From contig CAJTNO010000003.1 of assembly GCA_910577815.1 (NCBI GenBank), forward strand, positions 1 through 64,000: a DNA stretch of 64,000 bases, given 5' to 3'. Below the pieces are notes generated by a model. The model was not told the origin of the DNA. It saw nothing but the letters and a program-made list of their open reading frames with translations, and searched no databases. Made by a program: the position numbers and the translations under genes. Within the stretch, counting starts at the first letter, position 1. Each line of letters starts with the position of its first letter. Shown here piece after piece: positions 44,789 to 53,184 of this stretch. The stretch is from an uncultured Christensenella sp. (GTDB lineage: Bacteria > Bacillota > Clostridia > Christensenellales > CAG-917).

Positions 44789-45937
44789 ATGACACCGGAT
44801 TTTTCTGTTTTTGGGGAGACACCAAGCGCTCCTATTGCTCTTATAGCAACTCCCGGCGCGGAGGAGCTTGCAACGCTTATCGATAAACGACTTATCAAGC
44901 TTTTCAATGAATCGCATCTCGGTAAAAAGTTACAGAAGGATACTTTTCTTTTGAAAACCGACTGCCCGCGTTTTACAAACGGGGACGCCAAGGGACTGAT
45001 TTACGAGACCGTCAGGGGAAAGGATTTGTATTTTATCTGCGACCCCGGCAACCACGGCGTTAAGTATACGATGATGGGTATGGAAGTGCCTCTTACTCCG
45101 GACGAGCATTTTGCAAACCTCAAGCGTCTTATATGCGCCTGCACGGGCAAGGCTCAGCGTATGACCGTTATAATGCCTATGCTTTACGGCGGCAGACAGC
45201 ATCGCAGAAACGCAAGGGAATCTCTCGACTGCGCGATGATGCTGCAGGAGCTTGAGATGATGGGCGTAAACGATATCATAACCTTTGACGCGCACGACCC
45301 GAGAGTGCAGAACGCGGTTCCGAGGATGGGATTTGACAACTACTTCGCGCATTATCAGATATTGAAGTCGCTTGTCAGAAAATTCCCGGATATAAAGCTT
45401 AACAAAAACAATATTATGGTTATTTCTCCCGACGAGGGAGCGATGACGAGAAACGTTTTCTACGCCTCGGTGCTCGGTCTGGATTTGGGAATGTTCTATA
45501 AACGCCGCGATTATTCTACTATCGTCAACGGAAGAAATCCGATAGTCGCGCACGAATATATCGGAAGTCCCGTTCTTGGAATGGACGTGTTTGTAGCCGA
45601 CGATATGATAGCTACGGGTGATTCTATCTTAAAGCTGGCTAAGGAAATTAAGGAGAAGGGCGCGGAAAGAGTATTTCTGGCGGCTACGTTCTCCCTGTTT
45701 ACCGAGGGTGTGGATAAGTTCAATAAGGCGTACGAGGACGGCGTATTCGACGCGGTTCTGTCTACAAACCTGACCTATCGCATTCCCGAGCTTAAACAGT
45801 GTCCTTGGTTTGTGGAGGCGGATATATCCAAATATATATCCTTTATAATAGCCGCGGCAAATTTCAACGAGTCCGTTTCAAATTTGCTCGACCCGTCTCA
45901 GAAAATAAGAGAATTGATTGATAATTTCAATCAGTAA
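44789..45937 (+). CDS. prs: Ribose-phosphate pyrophosphokinase
   Basis: Makes PRPP from ribose-5-phosphate and ATP for nucleotide, NAD, His and Trp synthesis. 382 residues, longer than the usual ~315, with VIMPMLYGGRQHR, FDAHDPRVQ and the PRPP-binding loop VFVADDMIATGDSIL. It belongs to a divergent long clade seen in Clostridia. The start at 44789 follows CGGAGGAAA. The earlier in-frame ATG lies inside the promoter and is not used. Confidence 0.85.
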   Translation: MTPDFSVFGETPSAPIALIATPGAEELATLIDKRLIKLFNESHLGKKLQKDTFLLKTDCPRFTNGDAKGLIYETVRGKDLYFICDPGNHGVKYTMMGMEVPLTPDEHFANLKRLICACTGKAQRMTVIMPMLYGGRQHRRNARESLDCAMMLQELEMMGVNDIITFDAHDPRVQNAVPRMGFDNYFAHYQILKSLVRKFPDIKLNKNNIMVISPDEGAMTRNVFYASVLGLDLGMFYKRRDYSTIVNGRNPIVAHEYIGSPVLGMDVFVADDMIATGDSILKLAKEIKEKGAERVFLAATFSLFTEGVDKFNKAYEDGVFDAVLSTNLTYRIPELKQCPWFVEADISKYISFIIAAANFNESVSNLLDPSQKIRELIDNFNQ

Positions 45938-45958
45938 CCGATTATAAGGAGGATTACA

Positions 45959-46612
45959 GTGAAACTCACTTGGCTTGGTCACTCGTCGTTTAAGCTTGAA
46001 GAAAGCACGGGAACAGTTGTGGTGACCGACCCTTATCATTCAAACGTAGGCTTCGATATGCCTGCAGTAAAGGCTGATATTGTTACTGTCAGCCATACTC
46101 ACGCCGACCATAACAATATCGAAAACGTACAGTCCTCTCCCACAGTGCTTAACCGTGTGGGCGCTTATGAAATTTCCGGAGTTCATATACTTGCGGGGCA
46201 TACCTTCCACGACGACAAGAAGGGCGCGCTCCGTGGGGACAACATCGTTTTTAAATATCGTATGGATGGTGTGGATTTATGTCATATGGGCGATATCGGC
46301 GAGGAGTGTAACGCTTTTTTGGTGGAAACTCTTATGCCGGTCAACGTACTTATGATTCCTGTCGGAGGTAATTATACTATTGATGCTAAGCAGGCTAAGG
46401 AATACGTAGACCGTCTTATGCCGGATATTGTCATTCCTATGCATTATAAAACTAAGGATTGTGAATTCGATATAGATAAGGTCGGGGAATTTCTTGATTT
46501 ATTCGATGACGAAAACGTAATCTATGCCGAAAGCGCAACCGTAGAATTTGATAGAGCCGACTTTGACGGAGAAGCTACCAAGGTTTTGGTTCTTGATAAA
46601 TTCAATTTATAA
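45959..46612 (+). CDS. MBL-fold metal-dependent hydrolase (UlaG/YtkL-like)
   Basis: 217-residue metallo-beta-lactamase-fold hydrolase. It begins KLTWLGHSSFKLEE and carries the metal motif SHTHADHNN, then a later GDIGEE and PMHYKT. Family members include L-ascorbate-6-P lactonase and unknown hydrolases, and the substrate cannot be set. The start is GTG at 45959 with a strong AAGGAGG. It follows prs by 21 bases, so it is likely in the same operon. Confidence 0.82.
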   Translation: MKLTWLGHSSFKLEESTGTVVVTDPYHSNVGFDMPAVKADIVTVSHTHADHNNIENVQSSPTVLNRVGAYEISGVHILAGHTFHDDKKGALRGDNIVFKYRMDGVDLCHMGDIGEECNAFLVETLMPVNVLMIPVGGNYTIDAKQAKEYVDRLMPDIVIPMHYKTKDCEFDIDKVGEFLDLFDDENVIYAESATVEFDRADFDGEATKVLVLDKFNL

Positions 46613-46635
46613 TTTTACCTTTTTTAAAGCTTGTC

Positions 46636-46660
46636 TGTCCGTTTTTCGGGCAGACGGGAA
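46636..46660 (+). terminator. Hairpin after the MBL-fold gene (weak terminator)
   Basis: GTCTGTCCG pairs with CGGGCAGAC around a TTTTT loop with one G-U pair. No U-run follows, so its terminator role is uncertain. Confidence 0.35.
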
Positions 46661-46668
46661 ATTCACCC

Positions 46669-46697
46669 TTGACCTGCCGTTTAGGCAAATTTAAAAA
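46669..46697 (+). promoter_or_regulatory. Possible promoter of rho
   Basis: TTGACC (46669-46674), 17 bases, TAAAAA (46692-46697), 48 bases before rho. The -10 is poor. Confidence 0.35.
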
Positions 46698-46744
46698 ATA
46701 CCTGCAAGACTTTACTTAACTTATATCAACAAAAAGGAGTTATT

Positions 46745-48379
46745 ATGCGTAAATATACCAAGCAAGAGCTAGATAGAATGAGTATTTTTGATGTTCGCCA
46801 TATAGCGAAGGAAGTAGGCGTGTCCGCGCCCACAAAGCTCAATAAGGCGGAACTCGTAGATTTGATTTATAAAATTTCAAACGGATTGATGCTGCCTCCC
46901 ACTCCGCCGAAAGTCGGACGTCCGAAAAAATTTAACGGCACCGTCAATAATGTAAACGCCGAACAGACTGAGGATACTTTAAACAAGCCGGCTCAGCAGA
47001 TGGGACAGTTTAAAACCGATATGAACTCTATGCGCAGACCTATAAATTACAGAAGGTCGTACGATTCAACTAAAATGCCCGAGCGCAGAGAGCCTCGCTA
47101 CAGGAGCGACAACGGATACGACAGACTGCCCGTATCGGATGAGGCTTCCGAATATCAGGAGTTTACAGGCGCGCAGGCGTTCAGGGAGGATAAAGAATTT
47201 AACCGTGAAGGCTTTCTTGAAATCAATCCGGATAACTATGGCTTTTTGAGAGTGAAAAGCGGCGAGTGCTGCGAGCTTGACGCTTATGTTAGCTCGTCTA
47301 AAATCAGACAGTACGGATTGCGCAAGGGTGATTATGTAGTAGCCGTATGCAGAAGGGGGCAGGATGAAAATAAGCCCGCTCCGGTTTATGACGTTATTTC
47401 AGTCAACGGGGATACTGTCGAGGCGGCGCGCAACCGTCCCAACTTCGATACGCTTACTCCCATATATCCGCAGGACCGCTTGCGCCTTGAGGTTTCAAAT
47501 CAGCCGCGCGAGTATGCTATGCGCTGTATTGACCTTGTATCTCCCGTAGGTAAGGGACAGCGCGCAATTATCGTATCTCCTCCTAAAGCGGGTAAGACTA
47601 CGCTTCTTAAAATGATTGCGGGTTCTATATCAAAAAACTATCCCGACGTAGAGCTTAAAGTTCTGCTCATTGACGAGCGTCCCGAGGAAGTTACCGATAT
47701 GCAGCGCTCGATAAAGGGCGAAGTGGTATTTTCTACCTTTGACGAGCTTCCCGAGCATCATACCAAAACAGCCGAAATGTTGCTTGAAAGGTCTAAACGA
47801 ATTGTCGAAAAGGGCAAGGACGTAGTGATTCTGTTAGACAGCCTTACCCGTCTTGCGCGTGCATATAATCTTACTATTCCGCCTACCGGAAGAACTCTTT
47901 CCGGCGGTATCGACCCGGGAGCCTTGCACAGTCCTAAACGCTTTTTCGGCTCCGCAAGAAATCTCGAGCCTAATCCGGAAAAGAATTATAAGGGCGGTTC
48001 GCTCACCATTATCGCAACCGCTTTGGTGGAAACCGGAAGCAGAATGGACGACGTTATCTTCGAAGAATTCAAGGGCACGGGCAATATGGAAATTCACCTT
48101 GACAGAAAGCTGTCGGAAAAGAGAATTTTCCCTGCCATAGACCTTGCAAAGAGCAGTACGCGTAAGGAAGAGCTTTTGCTTAGCTCGGGAGAACTCGAAG
48201 CGGCTTGGGGCATAAGAAAGATGCTTTCTGTCGCGGACAATGCCGACGCAACCGAAAACCTTATCAGTATGATAGTAAAAACGTCGTCTAATAAAGAGTT
48301 TATCGACCAACTCAATATGCAGCTCCGCATAGGACAGAAGGAGGGTTATACCTTCAGAAGTCTCAAGCGCAGCGAGTGA
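46745..48379 (+). CDS. rho: Transcription termination factor Rho
   Basis: RNA-binding hexameric helicase that ends transcription. 544 residues: an N-terminal Rho-N SAP-like domain (KQELDRMSIFDVRHIAKEVG), a low-complexity polar linker (~60-140) not found in short Rho, the cold-shock-like RNA-binding domain (GFLEINPDNYGFLR), and the ATPase with P-loop SPPKAGKTTLLKM, then LIDERPEEVTDM and the secondary RNA site GKGKD/SLTRLARAYN. An AAAAGGAG precedes the ATG. Confidence 0.96.
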   Translation: MRKYTKQELDRMSIFDVRHIAKEVGVSAPTKLNKAELVDLIYKISNGLMLPPTPPKVGRPKKFNGTVNNVNAEQTEDTLNKPAQQMGQFKTDMNSMRRPINYRRSYDSTKMPERREPRYRSDNGYDRLPVSDEASEYQEFTGAQAFREDKEFNREGFLEINPDNYGFLRVKSGECCELDAYVSSSKIRQYGLRKGDYVVAVCRRGQDENKPAPVYDVISVNGDTVEAARNRPNFDTLTPIYPQDRLRLEVSNQPREYAMRCIDLVSPVGKGQRAIIVSPPKAGKTTLLKMIAGSISKNYPDVELKVLLIDERPEEVTDMQRSIKGEVVFSTFDELPEHHTKTAEMLLERSKRIVEKGKDVVILLDSLTRLARAYNLTIPPTGRTLSGGIDPGALHSPKRFFGSARNLEPNPEKNYKGGSLTIIATALVETGSRMDDVIFEEFKGTGNMEIHLDRKLSEKRIFPAIDLAKSSTRKEELLLSSGELEAAWGIRKMLSVADNADATENLISMIVKTSSNKEFIDQLNMQLRIGQKEGYTFRSLKRSE

Positions 48380-48444
48380 TTCGGGACTTAATCGCATATA
48401 CAGTAAAAATTTACAAAATTAGACAAAATAATAGTCATAACCGC

Positions 48445-48473
48445 TTGTCAAAACTGTCGCGTTAAGATATAAT
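48445..48473 (+). promoter_or_regulatory. Strong promoter of the structured leader and tRNA-Ser
   Basis: TTGTCA (48445-48450), 17 bases, TATAAT (48468-48473). The predicted start, near 48480, is about 137 bases before the tRNA. Confidence 0.75.
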
Positions 48474-48480
48474 TTTGTCG

Positions 48481-48565
48481 TTGGGTTATAGAGAGTAATT
48501 CTCTCGCTGTGTTGTACAGTTGGAGGAAATGGTTTTGTTTTCCATTGTCCTTCAACTGCAACCCA
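48481..48565 (+). ncRNA. Structured RNA element between promoter and tRNA-Ser (three-way junction)
   Basis: A closing helix TGGGTT (48482-48487) with AACCCA (48560-48565) encloses two hairpins: GAGAG/CTCTC (48491-48505) and a long 16-bp stem (48517-48532 with 48542-48558) with one bulged G and one G-U. A U-run (TTTT) follows the closing helix. It starts a few bases after a strong promoter. It matches no riboswitch, T-box or 6S RNA motif known to me. It could be a small RNA, a processed leader of the tRNA, or an attenuator. Confidence 0.45.
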
Positions 48566-48616
48566 TTTTAAATTTAAATTGAATAAAGTTGGTTGTACAA
48601 ACCGATTTTATAAAAT

Positions 48617-48709
48617 GGAGAAGTCGCCTAGTTTGGTCGAGGGCGCGCGACTGGAAATCGCGTAACCGTCAAAAGCGGTTCAAGAGTTCGAATCTCTTCT
48701 TCTCCGCCA
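48617..48709 (+). tRNA. tRNA-Ser (anticodon GGA), CCA encoded
   Basis: Acceptor GGAGAAG pairs with CTTCTCC. The anticodon stem CGCGA/TCGCG carries loop CTGGAAA with anticodon GGA. A long variable arm (AACCG/CGGTT) is typical of serine tRNA. The T-arm is AGAGTTCGAATCTCT. Discriminator G plus encoded CCA end at 48709. A terminator hairpin follows directly. Confidence 0.94.
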
Positions 48710-48734
48710 AAAGCCACTGAACAGTGGCTTTTTT
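48710..48734 (+). terminator. Terminator of tRNA-Ser
   Basis: AAAGCCAC and GTGGCTTT form the stem (48710-48717 with 48724-48731; loop TGAACA), followed by a T-run. Confidence 0.8.
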
Positions 48735-48739
48735 GTATA

Positions 48740-49435
48740 TAAAACCACCGGATAGTCCGGTGGTACAGTAGAGGTTTACCAGTGAGTAAAAATATTCCTC
48801 CTATGTTAGAATGTGGAAGTAGTCCGCAAAACTATAACACATTAAGCAAGGAGGAATTGTCATTATGGGAAATGACGTAAACAGTTTATCACACACGTCT
48901 TGGAATTGCAAATATCACATAGTATTTGCACCAAAGTATCGCAGGAAAGTATTCTATGGTGAGAAAAGATGAGAAATAGGTGCAATTCTAAGACAGTTGT
49001 GTGAATGGAAAGGAGTAAAAATTATTGAGGCAGAGGTGTGCCCAGACCACGTACATATGCTGGTTGAAATACCACCAAAAATCGCTGTTTCGAGTTTTGT
49101 TGGCTTTTTAAAAGGAAAAAGCTCGTTGCTAATATATCAAAAGTGGGCGAATATGAAATTCAAGTATCGAAACAGAGAATTTTGGTGTAGAGGATATTAC
49201 GTAGACACGGTTGGGAAAAATACAGCGAAGATAAAGGAGTATATCGCCAACCAACTGAAAGAAGATAAGGAGACGGAACAGATGACAATAACGGAACTAA
49301 TAGACCCGTTCAAAAAGTAAGAGGTTAGCGAACGCAAAAGGCGGACTATGGATAAGCGATTTCGCTATGCTAATAACAGAGGGTTATACCCTCAAATTAA
49401 AAACCACCAGCTAGGCTGTTGGATTTTTATTCGTT
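48740..49435 (+). mobile_element. Decayed IS200/IS605-family element (single tnpA)
   Basis: About 0.7 kb with a broken tnpA and subterminal palindromes but no terminal inverted repeats, as in IS200/IS605. The left palindrome has 9-bp perfect arms around TAG (48744-48764). The right one is CCACCAGC/GCTGTTGG, also around TAG, with one mismatch (49404-49422). A third hairpin, GAGGGT/ACCCTC, lies just inside the right end. No tnpB is present. It lies directly behind the tRNA-Ser terminator. The exact ends are estimates. Confidence 0.75.
48865..49320 (+). pseudogene. tnpA: IS200-type transposase TnpA, broken by an in-frame stop
   Basis: A Y1 HUH transposase of the TnpA_REP/IS200 family. It reads MGNDVNSLSHTSWNCKYHIV…YRRKVFYGEKR and then hits TGA at 48970-48972 (codon 36). 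The same frame goes on with EIGAILRQLCEWKG, the HUH motif HVHMLVEIPP, the catalytic tyrosine region RGYYVDTVGKN, and a normal end at 49320. Intact relatives read through this point, so the copy is a nonsense pseudogene. AAGGAGG precedes the ATG. The downstream half could start internally but would lack the first strand of the fold. Confidence 0.88.
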
Positions 49436-49535
49436 GTTTAAAATGTCATATATATTCCAAGATAAGCGACAGAAAAAAGACGAAATATAATTTACGTTAA
49501 ACAAATCGTTATAAGGTTAGTAGAATTTTAAAGCA

Positions 49536-49564
49536 TTGACACGCCTTAACGGCGGTGTTAGAAT
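49536..49564 (+). promoter_or_regulatory. Promoter of the DUF885 lipoprotein gene
   Basis: TTGACA (49536-49541), 17 bases, TAGAAT (49559-49564). The spacer holds the inverted repeat CGCC-TTAAC-GGCG (49542-49554), a possible operator. Confidence 0.7.
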
Positions 49565-49617
49565 TATGTGGTAAAATTGACATATTACGACATATAATAA
49601 GCTTTTGGAGGCTCGCT

Positions 49618-51480
49618 TTGAAAAAACGTTTAAAGCCGTTTGTAGCGGTCGGTATTATTACCTTAATTGTTGTTTGTCTTTCGTTAGGTTTATCCGCCTG
49701 TAACTTCGACGGGCTTGAATCCCGCAATCTTAATAATATTGCCGACCAGTTTGCATATGCTATGCTCGGCAACGACGCGTACTCCTGGAATGTGTTTGCG
49801 GTGGACGCCGAAAAGTCCTTCGGTCATAAGGTGGACAGCGATAGCAAGTGGTATTCATACAGCAGTCCGACGCGACAGGATATGTCCGACACATATTCCG
49901 CATTCAGTTTTTTCTATAAGTATCTGTTGCAAATCAATAAGAGTAAGCTTAGCGGCAACGACATTGCCACCTATAATATGATGAAGTATGTGCTGGACTC
50001 ATATCTGAACTATTACGGCTCGTCATACGCGCTGGAGTTTACGCTTATGGGCGGCTCGTATATTAGCTCTCAGGGCGGATATGTGGCCGATTTTACAAGC
50101 TGTGTGGAAAACTATTCGTTAAGGACTAAAAACGATTTGGACGTTTTGCTTTCTATCACACGTTCGACCGACGAGGCGTTCAGAAGCTATCTGAATTTCG
50201 CCGCAGACCGCGTAGCCGCCGATATGCCGCTTTACGACTATACTTTAAACGAAATGCAGGCTTATCTTGCGGAAATTTTGGAGCAGGGCGAAAGCTATTA
50301 TCTATACAAATTTTTGAATGATAAAATCGATGCCGCGGAATTTTTGACCGAACAGCAGAAGATGTCCTATAAAGCTTCATATAAGAGCGCATTGAATAAC
50401 GAATTTTTCGCGGGCGTGAGAGCGTTGCACAGCGGACTTGATTTGTATAAGGGCAACGTAACTCAGACCGACAGGTCATATCTTGCCGCATACGGAGCAG
50501 CGGGCAGAGCCTATTATAAGTGGTGCTTCGAGAACAAGACGGGATTGTTTAACGTAAATCTTGAAAAGGTGTTCGATGATTTATTAGATGAGCTTGACGT
50601 ATATTCCGATAAAATGATTGAGTTGGAGGAGCATATAGATAGTCTTGAAACATCCGATAAAGCGGTATTTAACGAGTTTACCGCATATATGAACGGCGAA
50701 AAAGCTTTATTAGACCTTACCGACCCCGTAGAAATGCTGGAATATCTTAAGGACGCGTCAAAAGCAATAGTTCCCGATTTAAAAAACGAACCCGATATAG
50801 ATTTTAAATATATGGACGAAACGGTTGCAAAAAGAGTATCGACAATGGCTTACTATCTTTTGTCGCCTATCGACGAGGTGAATGCTACTGAGCATATTAC
50901 GCTAAATCCGTATTATACGGATAATTCGCCGGACAGTCCGCTGTTGCTTACGATTGCGCACGAGGGCTATCCGGGGCACTTATATGCACACGTAAACAGT
51001 AAGGAAATGGGCTCGAGTCTGATTGTGGCGATAGAAAGGGTATCAACCTTCTCGGAGGGCTGGTCGCTTTACACCGAGCTTGCCGTGCTCGATTTGATTT
51101 CCGAGAATACTCAGAATAAAGCCTTAAAGCTTTATTGCGAATATTTGCGCTACGATACGATTAGCGGTTATATAACGATGGTTTTATATGACTTAAACTT
51201 CAATTACTTCGGATATGATGTCGAGGACGGAGAAAATTCGGGAACGGATATCGACAGCTTGCGAAGCCGTATAGAATATTTTATGGAAATACCGTCTACT
51301 TACGTTTCGTACGGTTACGGAATTTACTTTATGAATAATTTGCACGAGCAGGCAAAGGCAACCTTGGGCGATAAATACAATGAAGTCGAGTTCAATAAGC
51401 TTTTGCTTTCAGAAGGCTCGGGACCCACTTTGACGCGTGCGCAGGAATTGACAAACAATTACATTTATTCAAAAGCATAA
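49618..51480 (+). CDS. DUF885-family lipoprotein, putative zinc metallopeptidase
   Basis: A 620-residue secreted lipoprotein. The N-terminus KKRLKPF followed by a hydrophobic stretch ending LSLGLSAC is a lipobox, with the lipid Cys near residue 25. The C-terminal half has the DUF885 active-site motif TIAHEGYPGHLY (HExxPGH) and later FSEGWSLYTE, where the Glu is the probable third metal ligand. It is probably a peptidase on the outer face of the membrane. The start is TTG at 49618 with GGAGG 6 bases upstream. Upstream in-frame ATG reading is not part of the signal peptide. Confidence 0.82.
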   Translation: MKKRLKPFVAVGIITLIVVCLSLGLSACNFDGLESRNLNNIADQFAYAMLGNDAYSWNVFAVDAEKSFGHKVDSDSKWYSYSSPTRQDMSDTYSAFSFFYKYLLQINKSKLSGNDIATYNMMKYVLDSYLNYYGSSYALEFTLMGGSYISSQGGYVADFTSCVENYSLRTKNDLDVLLSITRSTDEAFRSYLNFAADRVAADMPLYDYTLNEMQAYLAEILEQGESYYLYKFLNDKIDAAEFLTEQQKMSYKASYKSALNNEFFAGVRALHSGLDLYKGNVTQTDRSYLAAYGAAGRAYYKWCFENKTGLFNVNLEKVFDDLLDELDVYSDKMIELEEHIDSLETSDKAVFNEFTAYMNGEKALLDLTDPVEMLEYLKDASKAIVPDLKNEPDIDFKYMDETVAKRVSTMAYYLLSPIDEVNATEHITLNPYYTDNSPDSPLLLTIAHEGYPGHLYAHVNSKEMGSSLIVAIERVSTFSEGWSLYTELAVLDLISENTQNKALKLYCEYLRYDTISGYITMVLYDLNFNYFGYDVEDGENSGTDIDSLRSRIEYFMEIPSTYVSYGYGIYFMNNLHEQAKATLGDKYNEVEFNKLLLSEGSGPTLTRAQELTNNYIYSKA

Positions 51481-51504
51481 TTGTAAGCTGAATTAAATAA
51501 TCAG

Positions 51505-51530
51505 GGAGCGTTTGTTTAAACGCTCCTTTT
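51505..51530 (+). terminator. Terminator after the DUF885 gene
   Basis: A perfect 9-bp stem (51505-51513 with 51518-51526) with a GTTT loop and a TTTT tail. Confidence 0.8.
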
Positions 51531-51587
51531 GCTATCACCTAATTACCTCTGTCGAAATATAATGGTAAAAAACTCGGAGGGGAACTG

Positions 51588-52646
51588 ATGGCAAATCCAC
51601 AATCATTTTACATCGGCGGTAACGACGAACACGGAATAAATCCGCCAACCGTAGGTAAGCGCACGCCCATAATGCCTTATATAAACAGAAGCTTTTATGA
51701 AAACGAATTCAACCGACCTGCAAAATACTATTTTTTGATAGCCTGTCTGCGCAGCGGATTTAATGTATTCGACGTTAAACCCGAGTTTACGGACACGTCT
51801 ATCAGCCAACGCGTAACAAGAGTGAACAGACAGGGCTTGACGCTTGTTGTTACATATGCTTACAATGCGGCAAACAACTCCTCGCAATTCTCATCGCCAA
51901 ACGGTCATAAGGTTTATTATTCGCGCGAAAACAGATTTTCCAATTCAAGCAGACTGCTTGCATTCGATATATCTGAGGGCTTGACGGAGGAGCTTAGCAC
52001 AAACAACCTCGGAGTAGGTACGCTTACCGAGATAGGGATGCTCCGTTCGGTTAATTGTCCTGCGGCTCTGTGCGAGTGCGGCTTTATGACAAATCTTACC
52101 GAAGCCAAGCTTATGGTTGACCCCGATTTTCAGCGTCAGTGCGGCGACGGCGGTTGTATAGGAGTATGCAATAACCTTGACGTCAATTACGAGCCGGATG
52201 TTGATTATTCCGAAATGCCTACCGTGAGATTGGGCAACAGGGGAAACACGGTTAAATTTTTACAGTGCTATCTTAATCTGTACGGAAATCAGTTGTCGGT
52301 GGACGGACAGTTCGGTTCAGGCACTCAATCGGCGGTGATAAAGTTCCAAAGAGATAACGGACTGACTGCCGACGGAATTGTGGGCAGAAACACTTGGCGT
52401 AAGCTTTTGATGCAGGATGCGACGTTGCCCGTATTGCGGCAGGGTTCGAGAGGAGTATATGTGCGCTATCTACAGCAAAAGCTACTGTCCAAATTGTATT
52501 CCGTAGGCACGATAGACGGCATTTTCGGAGCAAATACCACAAGTGCTGTAAAACAATTTCAGCAGGATAACGGACTAAGCCCGGACGGCATTGTAGGACC
52601 TCTGACCTGGGCAAGGCTGACTCCTATCGGCGGTGGCAGGTCATAA
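51588..52646 (+). CDS. Degenerate amidase_3-like protein with two peptidoglycan-binding domains
   Basis: 352 residues. The first ~200 align by pattern to N-acetylmuramoyl-L-alanine amidase (amidase_3): GNDEHG for the first zinc His, NEFNR for the Glu, and DTSISQRVTRVN. But the motif normally reading SIHANA is VVTYAYNA, so the second zinc His is Tyr. CECGFMTN keeps the catalytic Glu region. Two PG_binding_1 repeats follow (RLGNRGNTVKFLQCYL, LRQGSRGVYVRYLQQKL). No signal peptide is visible. It may bind the wall without cutting it. A strong GGAGGGG precedes the ATG. Confidence 0.72.
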   Translation: MANPQSFYIGGNDEHGINPPTVGKRTPIMPYINRSFYENEFNRPAKYYFLIACLRSGFNVFDVKPEFTDTSISQRVTRVNRQGLTLVVTYAYNAANNSSQFSSPNGHKVYYSRENRFSNSSRLLAFDISEGLTEELSTNNLGVGTLTEIGMLRSVNCPAALCECGFMTNLTEAKLMVDPDFQRQCGDGGCIGVCNNLDVNYEPDVDYSEMPTVRLGNRGNTVKFLQCYLNLYGNQLSVDGQFGSGTQSAVIKFQRDNGLTADGIVGRNTWRKLLMQDATLPVLRQGSRGVYVRYLQQKLLSKLYSVGTIDGIFGANTTSAVKQFQQDNGLSPDGIVGPLTWARLTPIGGGRS

Positions 52647-52663
52647 TAAAATTATTTGATAGC

Positions 52664-52692
52664 AAAAAGAGCGGATATACCGCTCTTTTTAG
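52664..52692. terminator. Bidirectional terminator
   Basis: A perfect 11-bp stem (52664-52674 with 52680-52690) with an ATATA loop and A/T-runs on both sides, between converging genes ending at 52646 and 52717. Confidence 0.85.
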
Positions 52693-52716
52693 TTTTGCTT
52701 GTAACGTATGATTGGC

Positions 52717-53184
52717 TTACCAAAGGTCGTCGTTTCTTACAACATCCGCGCCTTGTGCCGCGCGCGCAATGGCGTCAATGCCTTTCTTAGCGGCGTCCTT
52801 GGAGAGGTAGCCGTCGTTTGTTGTGGCAACCATATTGCCGTTGGTAGCGATAAGTCTTAAACGTACTTCCTCGCGCTTATCGTTATAGATTATCCACTTG
52901 GGGCATTTTTGCTCTTTGATGTTTTTGAGCGTCTGGTCCTCGATAGGCGCAACGGCAGCGTTGTTTATTACGCTCTGGATGCCGCTCTTGCAAGCGGAAA
53001 GAGAAGTGTAGAAGCCTGCGGAAATTGCGACGACCTTATTGTTTGCCGAAAAAAGTTTAAATACGAAATTGTCGTTGTCCGTGCGCTTTATTACAAACTT
53101 GCCGTGAGGCACGCCCTGTGCGCCTTCGATAATAACCGTTTCGGTTGCCTTTTTGGTTGCGGGTGTAGCTTTTTCTTTTGCCAT
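52717..53184 (-). CDS. Possible internal-start DUF1508-only product within the AKT-rich gene
   Basis: In the same frame as the longer gene, an ATG at 53184 is preceded by GGAG with 9-base spacing. It opens MAKEKATPATKKATET, which looks like a normal N-terminus. It would give 155 residues holding only the two DUF1508 repeats. The long gene may be a fusion that kept the old start. This is an inference from the ribosome-binding site. Confidence 0.4.
   Translation of the reverse strand: MAKEKATPATKKATETVIIEGAQGVPHGKFVIKRTDNDNFVFKLFSANNKVVAISAGFYTSLSACKSGIQSVINNAAVAPIEDQTLKNIKEQKCPKWIIYNDKREEVRLRLIATNGNMVATTNDGYLSKDAAKKGIDAIARAAQGADVVRNDDLW

Noticed and set aside
48970..48972. In-frame TGA in tnpA as selenocysteine or a recoded stop
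   Set aside because: Many core genes here (for example ileS, gmk, rho) end with TGA, transposases do not use selenocysteine, and no SECIS-like hairpin follows at once.
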